Source: Hyphococcus sp.
Lineage (GTDB): Bacteria > Pseudomonadota > Alphaproteobacteria > Caulobacterales > Parvularculaceae
Direction of reading: 5' to 3'
Assembly: GCA_021776315.1 (NCBI GenBank)
Contig: JAJFGD010000051.1
Span: 1-36,566 of the forward strand
DNA length: 36,566 bases
In this document: positions 22,191 to 29,643 of the stretch, piece after piece
How positions within the stretch are numbered: position 1 is the first letter of the stretch
Layout: the number at the start of each line of letters is the position of its first letter
The notes under the pieces: model-generated
The model's input: the letters and a program-made list of their open reading frames with translations, nothing else
Told to the model about the DNA's origin: nothing
Databases searched by the model: none
Program-made: the position numbers and the translations under genes

Positions 22191-24492
22191 TGACATTTTC
22201 ATCTCCTATGCGCGCGCAGATCGCGACAAGATTGAACGGCTCGCCAGCGCGCTTGAGGGCGAAGGCTATTCAGTCTGGTGGGATCGCCATATTGAAAGTG
22301 GTGCAGAGTTTTCGACAGACATTGAACGGGAACTTGGTGCCGCGAAAGCGGTCATTGTGTGTTGGTCCGAAGAAGGGGCAAAGTCACGCTGGGTCAAAGA
22401 TGAGGCGACGATTGCCCATCGTGCAGGTAAACTGAAAACCATCAGTCTCGACGGCACGGAACCGCCCATCGGCTATATGCAATTCCATTCTCACGGTATG
22501 TCCAGTTGGAGCGGTGGGCGCGACGAACCACAATTTATTGAGCTACGCGATTCCATTGCAACCCATATGGCAAAACTGGGCGAAGATGTGCCGATCGCGC
22601 TAGCGGTGACGCCGACACCGACGCCTCAACCTATACATGCATCGGTGAAACCGTGGGCTGAAAAACTAATGGCCCCGATTCCACTCGCCGCCATTGCGGT
22701 ATTGGTCGTGGCCATTGTTGCAAGCATATTGTTGATGGGTCGCGGTGGCGAAACTGATGACGGGGCAATTGTTGCGGAACAAACAAGGTCTTCGCCACAA
22801 GCGCCTCGAACGACGACTGCGGCACCGGACAATAACATCGTCGCCGTATTACCGTTCGCGAATCGTAGCGCTGACGCCAACGATGCTTTCTTTGCCGATG
22901 GTGTGCATGATGATTTGCTAACAAAACTTTCGAAGATTTCCGCGCTTCAGGTCATTTCACGAACATCGGTAATGCGGTTTCGGGAAACGGAACAACCAAT
23001 TCCAGAAATTGCAAACCTGCTTGGAGCGGCTGTTGTCATGGAAGGCGCGGTTCAGCGCGCCGGTAGCCGCGTACGTATCAATGTCCAGCTTATCGATGGA
23101 GCAACGGACCAACATCTTTGGGCAGAGATCTATGATCGCGAACTAACGGCTGAAAACATTTTTGATATTCAAGAAGAGATTACCCGGGCGATTGCACAAG
23201 CGTTGGAAACTGTTCTGTCTGGCGATGACGAAACCGAATTGAGTATACGCCCGACTGAAAGTGTCGCCGCCTATGAAGCGTATTTACGCGGCACAGCTCT
23301 CGCAGGGGACATCTTTACGGTGACGCGTAGTGCGCGTGAAAATGCGGTTGTTGCCTTTGACGAGGCCATTGCATTGGACCCAAATTTTGCTGCCGCTTAC
23401 GCCAAAAAATCTTATCAGCAACTCTCCATCTATTGGTTGCTTGGTGGTGATTCTTATCGTGAAGCCTCGGCGGCTTCTTTGGCAAAGGCGCGCGCTCTTG
23501 CGCCTGACGATATCGAAACGCTTATTGCGCTTGGATATTACCAATATTGGGGTGAGCTTGATTATGATGCGGCAGATGCAACATTCGACAAAGTACTCGC
23601 GCGCGCCCCAAACCATAGCCGAACAGTTGCGGGTAAAGCTTTTACCCAGCGCAGACGTGGAAATTTTTCGAAAGCACTCGAAGAGCTAATGCAGGCCTCG
23701 CAGCTCGATCCGCTCGACATCTCAAATTGGATTGAGATTGTGGACACAGCCCCATTGGCCGGTGAATGGGACATTGCAGAGGACGCATTGGCGCGGGCTG
23801 TTGAATTAGAGCCGCGCAATCCATCACTCGCCTTTTTTGGATATTGGTACGGCATTAGATTGGGCGATTTGGAGCGCGCGGAACGCGAAGCAAACCGGCC
23901 CGTCGATAATGCAGATGCACGCGTCTACTCTGCGCGCCTTTCAATTGCTGCAATGCTCCGCGACCGCGAGAAAGTTGAAGCTGCCTTATCGGGCTGGCCA
24001 GAATCGCAGCGGTCTCTGGTTTCATTTCCTGAAATTTATGATCTGGAAAAAGCACAAGCGCTGATTGCTTTGGGGGATGTCGATGAAGCCAATGCAATTT
24101 TGGCGAATGTGAAAGCCAGCGTTGACGCGCGCAGCGAACCCTATCCGGCCGGATGGTCCGCCAATTCCATTGTTTACCCTGTCAGGTTACCGGCTCTCAT
24201 GGGGGACTTAGCGGAAGTCGAGCGATTGGTCGCGGCGTATGAAGCTGAAAAGCCTTTCGATGTATGGGGTAATCGCAATCGAAACGAAGCGATTGCCGAA
24301 GCCTTTGCCTATGCCGGGGATGCGGATCAAGCGATGGAATATGTCGACCGCGCCTGTGGTGTTGTAGACGGCTGGTGCTACCGTAGTTATCGCTCCTGGC
24401 GGGCTTATGAAGATATGCACGACCATCCAAGCTGGGTCGCCATGAAAGCGCGGTATGACGTTTGGGTCGCGGAAAACGGGTCCAGCGAATAA
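22186..24492 (+). CDS. TIR - TM - TolB-like - TPR protein, array gene 4
   Basis: 768 residues, the longest copy; the start overlaps the gene 3 stop by one base. TIR domain 1-131 is nearly that of genes 1 and 2 (about ten changes from gene 1), with W69...E73. Helix 164-185 (PIPLAAIAVLVVAIVASILL) resembles that of gene 1. TolB-like domain 217-342 (NIVAVLPFANRSADANDAFFADGVHDDLL) is distinctly different from the others. The TPR region is longer (about 355-740). The end (WVAMKARYDVWVAENGSSE) lacks the Cys motif of genes 2 and 3. It abuts gene 5 directly. Confidence 0.92.
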   Translation: MADIFISYARADRDKIERLASALEGEGYSVWWDRHIESGAEFSTDIERELGAAKAVIVCWSEEGAKSRWVKDEATIAHRAGKLKTISLDGTEPPIGYMQFHSHGMSSWSGGRDEPQFIELRDSIATHMAKLGEDVPIALAVTPTPTPQPIHASVKPWAEKLMAPIPLAAIAVLVVAIVASILLMGRGGETDDGAIVAEQTRSSPQAPRTTTAAPDNNIVAVLPFANRSADANDAFFADGVHDDLLTKLSKISALQVISRTSVMRFRETEQPIPEIANLLGAAVVMEGAVQRAGSRVRINVQLIDGATDQHLWAEIYDRELTAENIFDIQEEITRAIAQALETVLSGDDETELSIRPTESVAAYEAYLRGTALAGDIFTVTRSARENAVVAFDEAIALDPNFAAAYAKKSYQQLSIYWLLGGDSYREASAASLAKARALAPDDIETLIALGYYQYWGELDYDAADATFDKVLARAPNHSRTVAGKAFTQRRRGNFSKALEELMQASQLDPLDISNWIEIVDTAPLAGEWDIAEDALARAVELEPRNPSLAFFGYWYGIRLGDLERAEREANRPVDNADARVYSARLSIAAMLRDREKVEAALSGWPESQRSLVSFPEIYDLEKAQALIALGDVDEANAILANVKASVDARSEPYPAGWSANSIVYPVRLPALMGDLAEVERLVAAYEAEKPFDVWGNRNRNEAIAEAFAYAGDADQAMEYVDRACGVVDGWCYRSYRSWRAYEDMHDHPSWVAMKARYDVWVAENGSSE

Positions 24493-26226
24493 ATGGCTGA
24501 TATTTTTGTCTCCTATGCGCGGGCCGATCGGGATCTGGTGTTGCCGCTCGTGGAAGCCTTTCAAGCGGAGGGTTGGTCCGTGTGGTGGGATCCGGAAATT
24601 GCACCGGGCGTCGAATTCGACCGCTTGATTGCCACAGAGTTAGCGGCGGCAAAAACAGTTGTGGTTGTGTGGACGCCAACTTCTGTTGACTCACGTTGGG
24701 TAAAAGGCGAGGCCCGCGACGCTGCCGACCGCGGTGTTTTGACCCCGATACGTTTTAACCAGGCGATTATGCCGATCGATTTTCGCGCGATCCACACATC
24801 CGATATGGATGATTGGGCGGCGGATCGTGAAAGCGCACCCTATCAATCATTGCGTAAATCTATTCGGACCCAGTTAAACCAAGAAAACAGCACAGCACCG
24901 GCAGTGGCGGTAAAACCCAAACGCAATCCTGTCGGTATTTGTGTGTTTCCCTTCCAGAATATGAGCGGCGATCCGGAACAAGAATATTTCAGCGATGGGA
25001 TTACGGAAGATATCATCACGGATTTGAGCAAAGTCTCTGCGCTCTCTATTGCCTCACGCCACACAACGTTCTCTTTAAAAGGAACATCGGCCAATGTTGC
25101 GGATATCGCCAAACAGACATCCGCGGCGTTTGTTCTTGAGGGGAGCGTGCGCAAATCGGGCAACCGTGTGCGCATCACAGCACAGCTGATCAATACGGCA
25201 AATGACGATCACATTTGGGCGGAACGATTTGATCGTGATCTTGATGATATTTTCAAACTGCAGGACGAAATTTCAGAAGCGATCGTCAAAGCGTTGAAGC
25301 TGACCCTTCTGCCGGAAGAAAAACAAGCGTTAGAGCACAGGTCCACGGGTAATTCCGAAGCCTATAAGACTTTTTTAATGACGCGCCAGTTCAGCGTGAT
25401 GGGCAATGAACGACATCAAAAGACTATTGTGCGTTTGTGTCGCCATGCTGTGAGCTTGGATCCAAATTATGCGCAAGCATGGGCAAGTCTAGCGATTGCG
25501 CAATGGGAGCTACATAGGGGGGATCAGAGAAATGCGAGCGGAGAGATCGCTGCCGAAAAAGCCATCGCTCTTGATCCGATGTTGGCCGATGCTCATGCGG
25601 CGATCGGGGCCATCCGCCAGGAACAAGGTCGCTATGACGAAGGACTTGAGGCATGCATTCATGCGCTCAGTCTAGATTCCAATTCCTACTTTGCCGCACG
25701 ATTGGCTGGCGTCCATTCTATGGCGCTTGGTCGCCTCAAAGACGCCATTACATATTTTGAGATGGCCGCCAATATAATCGACACGGAATATTATGCCTGT
25801 AGCATGGTCATTCAATGTTATGAATCGCTGGAAGAATTTGACCATGCACATAAAGCCAGCAAACGCGCAATTGAACGGATTGAGAAAATTATCGCCGTGG
25901 AGCCAGATCATGGAAATGCGCTCGGGCTTGGCACTGGCGCCTTAATGCGGCTCGGCCAAACCGACCGCGCGAAAGAATGGGCAGCTCGGGCATACTTGCT
26001 CGATCCCGACAATATCAATCTGCAATTTAATATTGCTTGCGCAATGTTGCGCGGTGGGGAAGTTGAAATTGGTTTGAATTCGATTGCTGGTTTTATTGAT
26101 AGAATATCAGAAGGTGCCTTGAAGTGGATGCGGACGGATACAGATTTTGACACTGTCCGCGACGACCCTCGTTTCATTGCCATGCTTGCTAAAGCTGAAG
26201 CCCAGTTTAAATCGGGCTCGGCGTAA
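24493..26226 (+). CDS. TIR - TolB-like - TPR protein without a membrane helix, array gene 5
   Basis: 577 residues; the ATG follows the gene 4 TAA at once. TIR domain 1-125 is the most diverged of the five (DIFVSYARADRDLVLPLV, WSVWWDPEIAPG), but keeps W69-V-K-G-E73. The linker 126-145 (NSTAPAVAVKPKRNP) has no hydrophobic stretch, so the protein should be soluble and cytoplasmic. TolB-like domain 146-272 (VGICVFPFQNMSGDPEQEYFSDGITEDI) resembles forms found in many adenylate-cyclase-linked relatives. TPRs at 285-555. Last gene of the array, followed by a strong terminator. Confidence 0.92.
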   Translation: MADIFVSYARADRDLVLPLVEAFQAEGWSVWWDPEIAPGVEFDRLIATELAAAKTVVVVWTPTSVDSRWVKGEARDAADRGVLTPIRFNQAIMPIDFRAIHTSDMDDWAADRESAPYQSLRKSIRTQLNQENSTAPAVAVKPKRNPVGICVFPFQNMSGDPEQEYFSDGITEDIITDLSKVSALSIASRHTTFSLKGTSANVADIAKQTSAAFVLEGSVRKSGNRVRITAQLINTANDDHIWAERFDRDLDDIFKLQDEISEAIVKALKLTLLPEEKQALEHRSTGNSEAYKTFLMTRQFSVMGNERHQKTIVRLCRHAVSLDPNYAQAWASLAIAQWELHRGDQRNASGEIAAEKAIALDPMLADAHAAIGAIRQEQGRYDEGLEACIHALSLDSNSYFAARLAGVHSMALGRLKDAITYFEMAANIIDTEYYACSMVIQCYESLEEFDHAHKASKRAIERIEKIIAVEPDHGNALGLGTGALMRLGQTDRAKEWAARAYLLDPDNINLQFNIACAMLRGGEVEIGLNSIAGFIDRISEGALKWMRTDTDFDTVRDDPRFIAMLAKAEAQFKSGSA

Positions 26227-26262
26227 CCCCATCTAAATTTTGTCACTCAGCCGACAAAAAAA

Positions 26263-26290
26263 GCCGGGCCTCTTGTTAAAGAGGTCCGGC
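26263..26290 (+). terminator. Intrinsic terminator of the TIR array
   Basis: GCCGGGCCTCTT and AAGAGGTCCGGC form a 12-pair stem (one G-U pair) around a four-base loop, followed by CTTTCT. It lies 37 bases after the stop of gene 5. The A-run before the stem lets it also serve the opposite strand, where the convergent gene at 26357 ends. Confidence 0.85.
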
Positions 26291-26356
26291 CTTTCTGTGG
26301 GCGCTAAGACCGAATGATAGTAGTGGGATTTCCGGTCAGCGCCTTGGGGGGACTTT

Positions 26357-26770
26357 CTATTCGTTGCTCTTCAGTTTTTCTGGCAAATAGAATGACTGGT
26401 TTGAAAAACCAATGCGTGTGCACACACCGTCTTCGTCATAGCTAAAGGTGATAAAGCCAAAATCGCCGCTTGATGAAATCGCATCTAACAGTGCTGCATC
26501 TTGTGAATTACAAAATGCCCGTTCGCCGTCACGGTCCTCTGCTTGACAAAAGCCGAAGCTAAAAGTACCGCCGGCACCATCATCAAAAATACGAATGCCG
26601 CAACCGATAAACTCATTTTCATTGGCTGAATAGCGCGCTGTTACCATATCGCCATTTGCCGTTAGAGCGACCAAATCTACGTCAACAGGAAATGGTTGCA
26701 CGGACCCACCAAATGCGGCGGTTGATATCATGGCCATGGCACCAGCGACCAAACTTACAAGCCTTTTCAT
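26357..26770 (-). CDS. Small secreted protein with four cysteines
   Basis: 137 residues with a clear signal peptide (MKRLVSLVAGAMAMISTAAFG, cut near residue 21) and a good RBS (AGGAG, nine bases upstream). The mature part has four cysteines (IGCGIR, FGFCQAE, AFCNSQ, GVCTRI), suggesting two disulfides, and several Gly/Asp-rich turns (DDGAGGTF). I do not recognise a family. Its stop faces the TIR array terminator. Confidence 0.7.
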   Translation of the reverse strand: MKRLVSLVAGAMAMISTAAFGGSVQPFPVDVDLVALTANGDMVTARYSANENEFIGCGIRIFDDGAGGTFSFGFCQAEDRDGERAFCNSQDAALLDAISSSGDFGFITFSYDEDGVCTRIGFSNQSFYLPEKLKSNE

Positions 26771-26808
26771 AAGGGATTCTCCTAGGGTTGTGTTATGTGC
26801 AGTGTCTA

Positions 26809-27312
26809 TTAGAATTGACCGTCAATTTCACCTGCACTTAGTGATTTCGTCAGCCGGGAGAGCATTTCGCCGCGCTCTGATGGAGGGAGCTTGGCAATTT
26901 TTATCTGTAATTTTGTCATCTCTGATTGGGTTATGTCGCCGCGGCCGATAAAATAATCCAGCTCTTGCTGAACATCGGCCTTCAAGGCGTATAAAGGTTC
27001 GCCATTTTCAAGTGCCTTTTGGCGAGTGGTTTTATTTTGTGCCATGCGCTGGCCCGCTGCAACTGGGTGTTGTTTGGCAAAACTCGCCAGTTCTTCCTGG
27101 ATGATCCAACGCACATCCTCACCCGTCAGAGAGGCTGTAGATGTTTGTGCAATCTCCACTGGACCAGCGTTTTTGAGCTGGCTCGTCGCCGATAAAACAT
27201 CCAGTGATGTATCGGTGACCGTGTCCATGCGCGCATCCATCGACAAAACGCGCATACCAATAATGGCGAGCAATAAAGTCTGAACAATGGATAGGCCGAT
27301 CAAAATCTTCAT
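26809..27312 (-). CDS. Membrane-anchored helical hypothetical protein
   Basis: 167 residues from ATG 27312, preferred because residues 2-20 (KILIGLSIVQTLLLAIIGM) then form an N-terminal anchor; an ATG seven codons upstream is possible. The rest is mostly charged helix, with LTGEDVRWIIQEELASFAKQ near the middle and a C-terminal part (GDITQSEMTKLQIKIAKLPPSERGEML) that looks like a helical bundle. Most of the chain would lie in the periplasm. It is 38 bases upstream of the secreted-protein gene on the same strand, so the two may form an operon. Function unknown. Confidence 0.6.
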   Translation of the reverse strand: MKILIGLSIVQTLLLAIIGMRVLSMDARMDTVTDTSLDVLSATSQLKNAGPVEIAQTSTASLTGEDVRWIIQEELASFAKQHPVAAGQRMAQNKTTRQKALENGEPLYALKADVQQELDYFIGRGDITQSEMTKLQIKIAKLPPSERGEMLSRLTKSLSAGEIDGQF

Positions 27313-27667
27313 AACGCACGCACCCCAAAGCATTAGCGCCAGAACAAATCAAACCACAATGAAAGGGATCGCACGCAAAGCCGGGTTGCCGATGATGACA
27401 ACCACAATATGAGCCTACGGGGACTATTACGAAACCGAGCACCACTGGCAGGTGGTGTGGATGGGTCCCCGAGGAACTTTCCCTTCGACTACGCAACGTC
27501 AATGAGTGTAGGGGTGGGCCATTGGCACTGTCAATGAAGTCACCTGCGCCAGAAGGACAAATTTCCGTGATAAAATGTGAGGATTTCGCAATATCTGCAC
27601 CATCGATCGCGGTCACAGGGGTGAAAAGACGATATTAGTCATAAGTCTTTTTTGCCGAGCCAATCTG
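27313..27667. other. Intergenic region of 355 bases
   Basis: Lies between the divergent genes at 27312 and 27668. A minus-strand frame crosses it (27119-27616), but it overlaps the anchored-protein gene and has an implausible composition, so I do not call it. The only structure I see is the nested complementary segment at 27419-27470. Promoters for both flanking genes must lie here. Confidence 0.5.
27419..27470. ncRNA. Possible structured RNA element (nested helices)
   Basis: GGGGAC (27419-27424) can pair with GTCCCC (27465-27470). Inside it, CACCAC (27440-27445) can pair with GTGGTG (27452-27457) around TGGCAG. The strands between the helices are 15 and 7 bases, giving an internal loop as in many regulatory RNAs. 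It matches no riboswitch I can name and could be chance. Strand cannot be decided. Confidence 0.25.
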
Positions 27668-28591
27668 ATGGAGAAAATAGTGAGAAAATTATGTACCGCA
27701 ATCGCCATAATCGCTCTTATTGCTGGTGCCCCGCTTTTGGCCCCCGCTTACGCGCAGAGCCAAGAAGACGCTGATACAAAACTGGCAGCAGAAGATTGGC
27801 AGGGCGCGGCGGATGAGTATCGTGCGCTCCTAGCTGATGATGCCAGCAACGCGCAAAATCAATTCAATCTGGCGAGTGCCTTACATCAACTCGAAGACTA
27901 TACCGGCGCACGCGATGCCTATTTGGCCGCGCTTGACGCTGAATACCCACGCGTCATTCAACTGCGGTTTCGTCTCGCCCGGGTCTATATGTCATTGGGC
28001 ATGGAAGAAGAAGCGCTGGAACAATTAGAAGTGATCGCACAAAGTGGTGGACCCAACGGACAATTTGTACGCAACACCGCTGAATTTGAACCACTGCTCG
28101 AGAACCCAAGATTTATCGCTGTTGTTTCCGCATTAACGCCGTGCACAGATGATGAATTTCGCCATTTTGATTTCTGGTTAGGTGAGTGGGACGTGACCGG
28201 TGCCGGCGCGACCACGCCAACAGCGAAAAGCAAAATCTCGTCAAAACATGGCGGCTGTATGGTGCTGGAAGAATATGATGTGCTTAGCGGTGCCTATACG
28301 GGGATGAGCATCAATTACTATGACAATGTGCGCGAGGTTTGGCACCAAAGCTGGATGGCGAATAATGGTGTGCCTGTTTATCTTGAAGGTGGCCTGAATG
28401 AGGACGGCGCGATGGTCTTAACGGACGCCGATCATGCCATCAGCAAAGCATCGGGCACGATCAATCGCGTCACCTGGTCATCCCATGACGACGGTAGCGT
28501 GCGCCAATTCTGGCAGGTCTCATCCGATGGTGGTGAGACATGGGCGACCGCCTTTGATGGACGCTATACGCCGAAAGGGGATGCGGAGTAG
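27668..28591 (+). CDS. Secreted TPR protein with a DUF1579-like domain
   Basis: 307 residues. Signal peptide about 1-29 (IAIIALIAGAPLLAPAYA). Residues 35-155 are TPR-like (NAQNQFNLASALHQLEDYTGA). Residues 158-303 begin DDEFRHFDFWLGEWDVTG and contain GGCMVLEEYDV, NYYDNVREVWHQSWM and SVRQFWQVSSDGGETW, a pattern shared with DUF1579-type secreted lipocalin-like proteins of unknown function. A GTG at 27680 is an alternative start and has the better RBS (GGAG six bases upstream); it gives an equally good signal peptide. It stands alone, followed by three REP elements. Confidence 0.8.
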   Translation: MEKIVRKLCTAIAIIALIAGAPLLAPAYAQSQEDADTKLAAEDWQGAADEYRALLADDASNAQNQFNLASALHQLEDYTGARDAYLAALDAEYPRVIQLRFRLARVYMSLGMEEEALEQLEVIAQSGGPNGQFVRNTAEFEPLLENPRFIAVVSALTPCTDDEFRHFDFWLGEWDVTGAGATTPTAKSKISSKHGGCMVLEEYDVLSGAYTGMSINYYDNVREVWHQSWMANNGVPVYLEGGLNEDGAMVLTDADHAISKASGTINRVTWSSHDDGSVRQFWQVSSDGGETWATAFDGRYTPKGDAE

Positions 28592-28615
28592 GTTTTTTCT
28601 CATCCGCTGAAGCAT

Positions 28616-28643
28616 GGATTGCGGGTCAAGCCCGTGAATGACG
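28616..28643 (-). repeat. REP-like element, form B
   Basis: GGATTGCGGG / TCAA / GCCCGTGAATGACG, with a base change that weakens the stem. First of a B-A-B trio spaced 56 and 55 bases. Confidence 0.75.
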
Positions 28644-28671
28644 CAGAAAAATGCGATACCACACATTCGCC

Positions 28672-28697
28672 GTCATCCCGGACCTGATCCGGGATCT
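28672..28697 (+). repeat. REP-like element, form A
   Basis: GTCATCCCGG / ACCTGAT / CCGGGATCT, the middle member of the trio. Confidence 0.8.
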
Positions 28698-28726
28698 ACG
28701 AAAACCAACGCATAGTGCTTCTAAAT

Positions 28727-28752
28727 GGATACCGGCATTCGCCGGTATGACG
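28727..28752 (-). repeat. REP-like element, form C (stem variant of B)
   Basis: GGATACCGGC / ATTC / GCCGGTATGACG. Same GGAT...ATGACG ends as form B, but with a different compensated stem (ACCGGC/GCCGGT). Stem change with pairing kept suggests selection for the hairpin. Confidence 0.75.
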
Positions 28753-28804
28753 TTTCGTTTTTATCACTCTTTCTTCGGTACTGACAGGTGAGAAAGAAAA
28801 TCCC

Positions 28805-29074
28805 TTAACGCTTCAACTTGTCGAATAGATCCACAAGTTCTGACACTTTTTCTCTTTGTGCGGTTTCATTGCCTGACGCGATCGCGTCTTCAACGCAATG
28901 GGCCGCATGATCTTTTAAGATTTCGCTTTCCGCGCGGGCGAGGGCGGCCTTCACCGCTTGCATCTGGTGCAAGACGTCAATGCAATAGCGTTCTTCCTCC
29001 AACATGCGGGCGATGCCCCGCACTTGGCCTTCAATGCGGTTCAACCGCTTAATCGTTGTGTTTGCCTGTGTCAT
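28805..29074 (-). CDS. csoR: CsoR/RcnR-family metal-sensing repressor, probably Cu(I)
   Basis: 89-residue all-helical repressor. IKRLNRIEGQVRGIARMLEE at 8-27 is the family DNA-contact helix. The metal ligands follow the CsoR scheme Cys-His-Cys: Cys31 (RYCIDVL), His56 and Cys60 (DHAAHC). With copper bound, CsoR leaves its operator. A matching operator lies seven bases upstream and the divergent genes encode copper-resistance proteins, which supports copper over nickel or formaldehyde (RcnR/FrmR). Confidence 0.9.
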   Translation of the reverse strand: MTQANTTIKRLNRIEGQVRGIARMLEEERYCIDVLHQMQAVKAALARAESEILKDHAAHCVEDAIASGNETAQREKVSELVDLFDKLKR

Positions 29075-29080
29075 TGACCA

Positions 29081-29097
29081 ATACCCTTGGGGGGTAT
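29081..29097. promoter_or_regulatory. CsoR-type operator
   Basis: ATACCC-TTGGG-GGGTAT, a perfect six-base dyad with the G-rich centre typical of CsoR/RcnR sites. It lies between the repressor gene and the His-rich gene at 29128, so it can control both directions. Confidence 0.75.
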
Positions 29098-29127
29098 ATA
29101 GAAGATGGGCAGGGGGAAGGTCAATTG

Positions 29128-29550
29128 ATGATTTTTCATATGATGAAATCTGGCTTCGTCATCTTGCTCGCCTTGGTTTTTAGCGCGAGCCAACTTTGCG
29201 CGTGCATGTCACCGATGGGGGTGACGCCCGCTGAGCAACATCAACATCAAGCACCAGCGATGGAGATGGGCGACCATGCCGACCATCAGACCAAAGATAC
29301 CGGCCATGATCGCCATGGGGGCGAGACAGGGTGTAGCCATTGCAGCGCGCCGTCTTTGTTGGAAGCGGCCCTTGCCGCGAAAATTACGACGACCCTATCG
29401 CATCCCGAATTTGAAAAATTCGTACCAAGCGCGTTGGCACTGACCGATAATGGGTTCGGAAAAATCTTGCCCATGATTGCACGTGGCCATGCGTGGTTGG
29501 ATCCGCCGCCGACAACACCCATTACATTGAAAACCCGTCTTTTGAATTGA
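29128..29550 (+). CDS. His-rich exported protein of the copper locus
   Basis: 140 residues from ATG 29128 (AAGG seven bases upstream; the upstream TTG at 29056 is within csoR and the operator). The N-terminal hydrophobic signal ends in LCAC, so it may be a lipoprotein on Cys26 or be cut nearby. The mature part starts with a His/Met stretch (HQHQAPAMEMGDHADHQ) and a GCSHC motif, suited to copper binding. The rest (SLLEAALAAKITTTL...) is less distinctive. First gene after the CsoR operator, upstream of copA and copB. A periplasmic copper buffer or chaperone is inferred. Confidence 0.72.
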   Translation: MIFHMMKSGFVILLALVFSASQLCACMSPMGVTPAEQHQHQAPAMEMGDHADHQTKDTGHDRHGGETGCSHCSAPSLLEAALAAKITTTLSHPEFEKFVPSALALTDNGFGKILPMIARGHAWLDPPPTTPITLKTRLLN

Positions 29551-29643
29551 GCGACACTGATTGAATGCGCGATATCGCTTTTGATCGGCGGTGTTGTGCA
29601 TGCGTTCGCGTAGTTCAACTTCTTTTCCATAGAGACGAAACCC

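Noticed and set aside
12599-26226. Mobile defence island
   Set aside because: No integrase, transposase, tRNA junction or direct-repeat boundary is visible, and a housekeeping-type PBP gene is embedded. Base composition looks like the surroundings by eye.
27119-27616. 165-residue minus-strand ORF across the intergenic gap
   Set aside because: It overlaps the anchored-protein gene in another frame; the sequence is Cys/His-rich without pattern, has no RBS that I can see and resembles no family.
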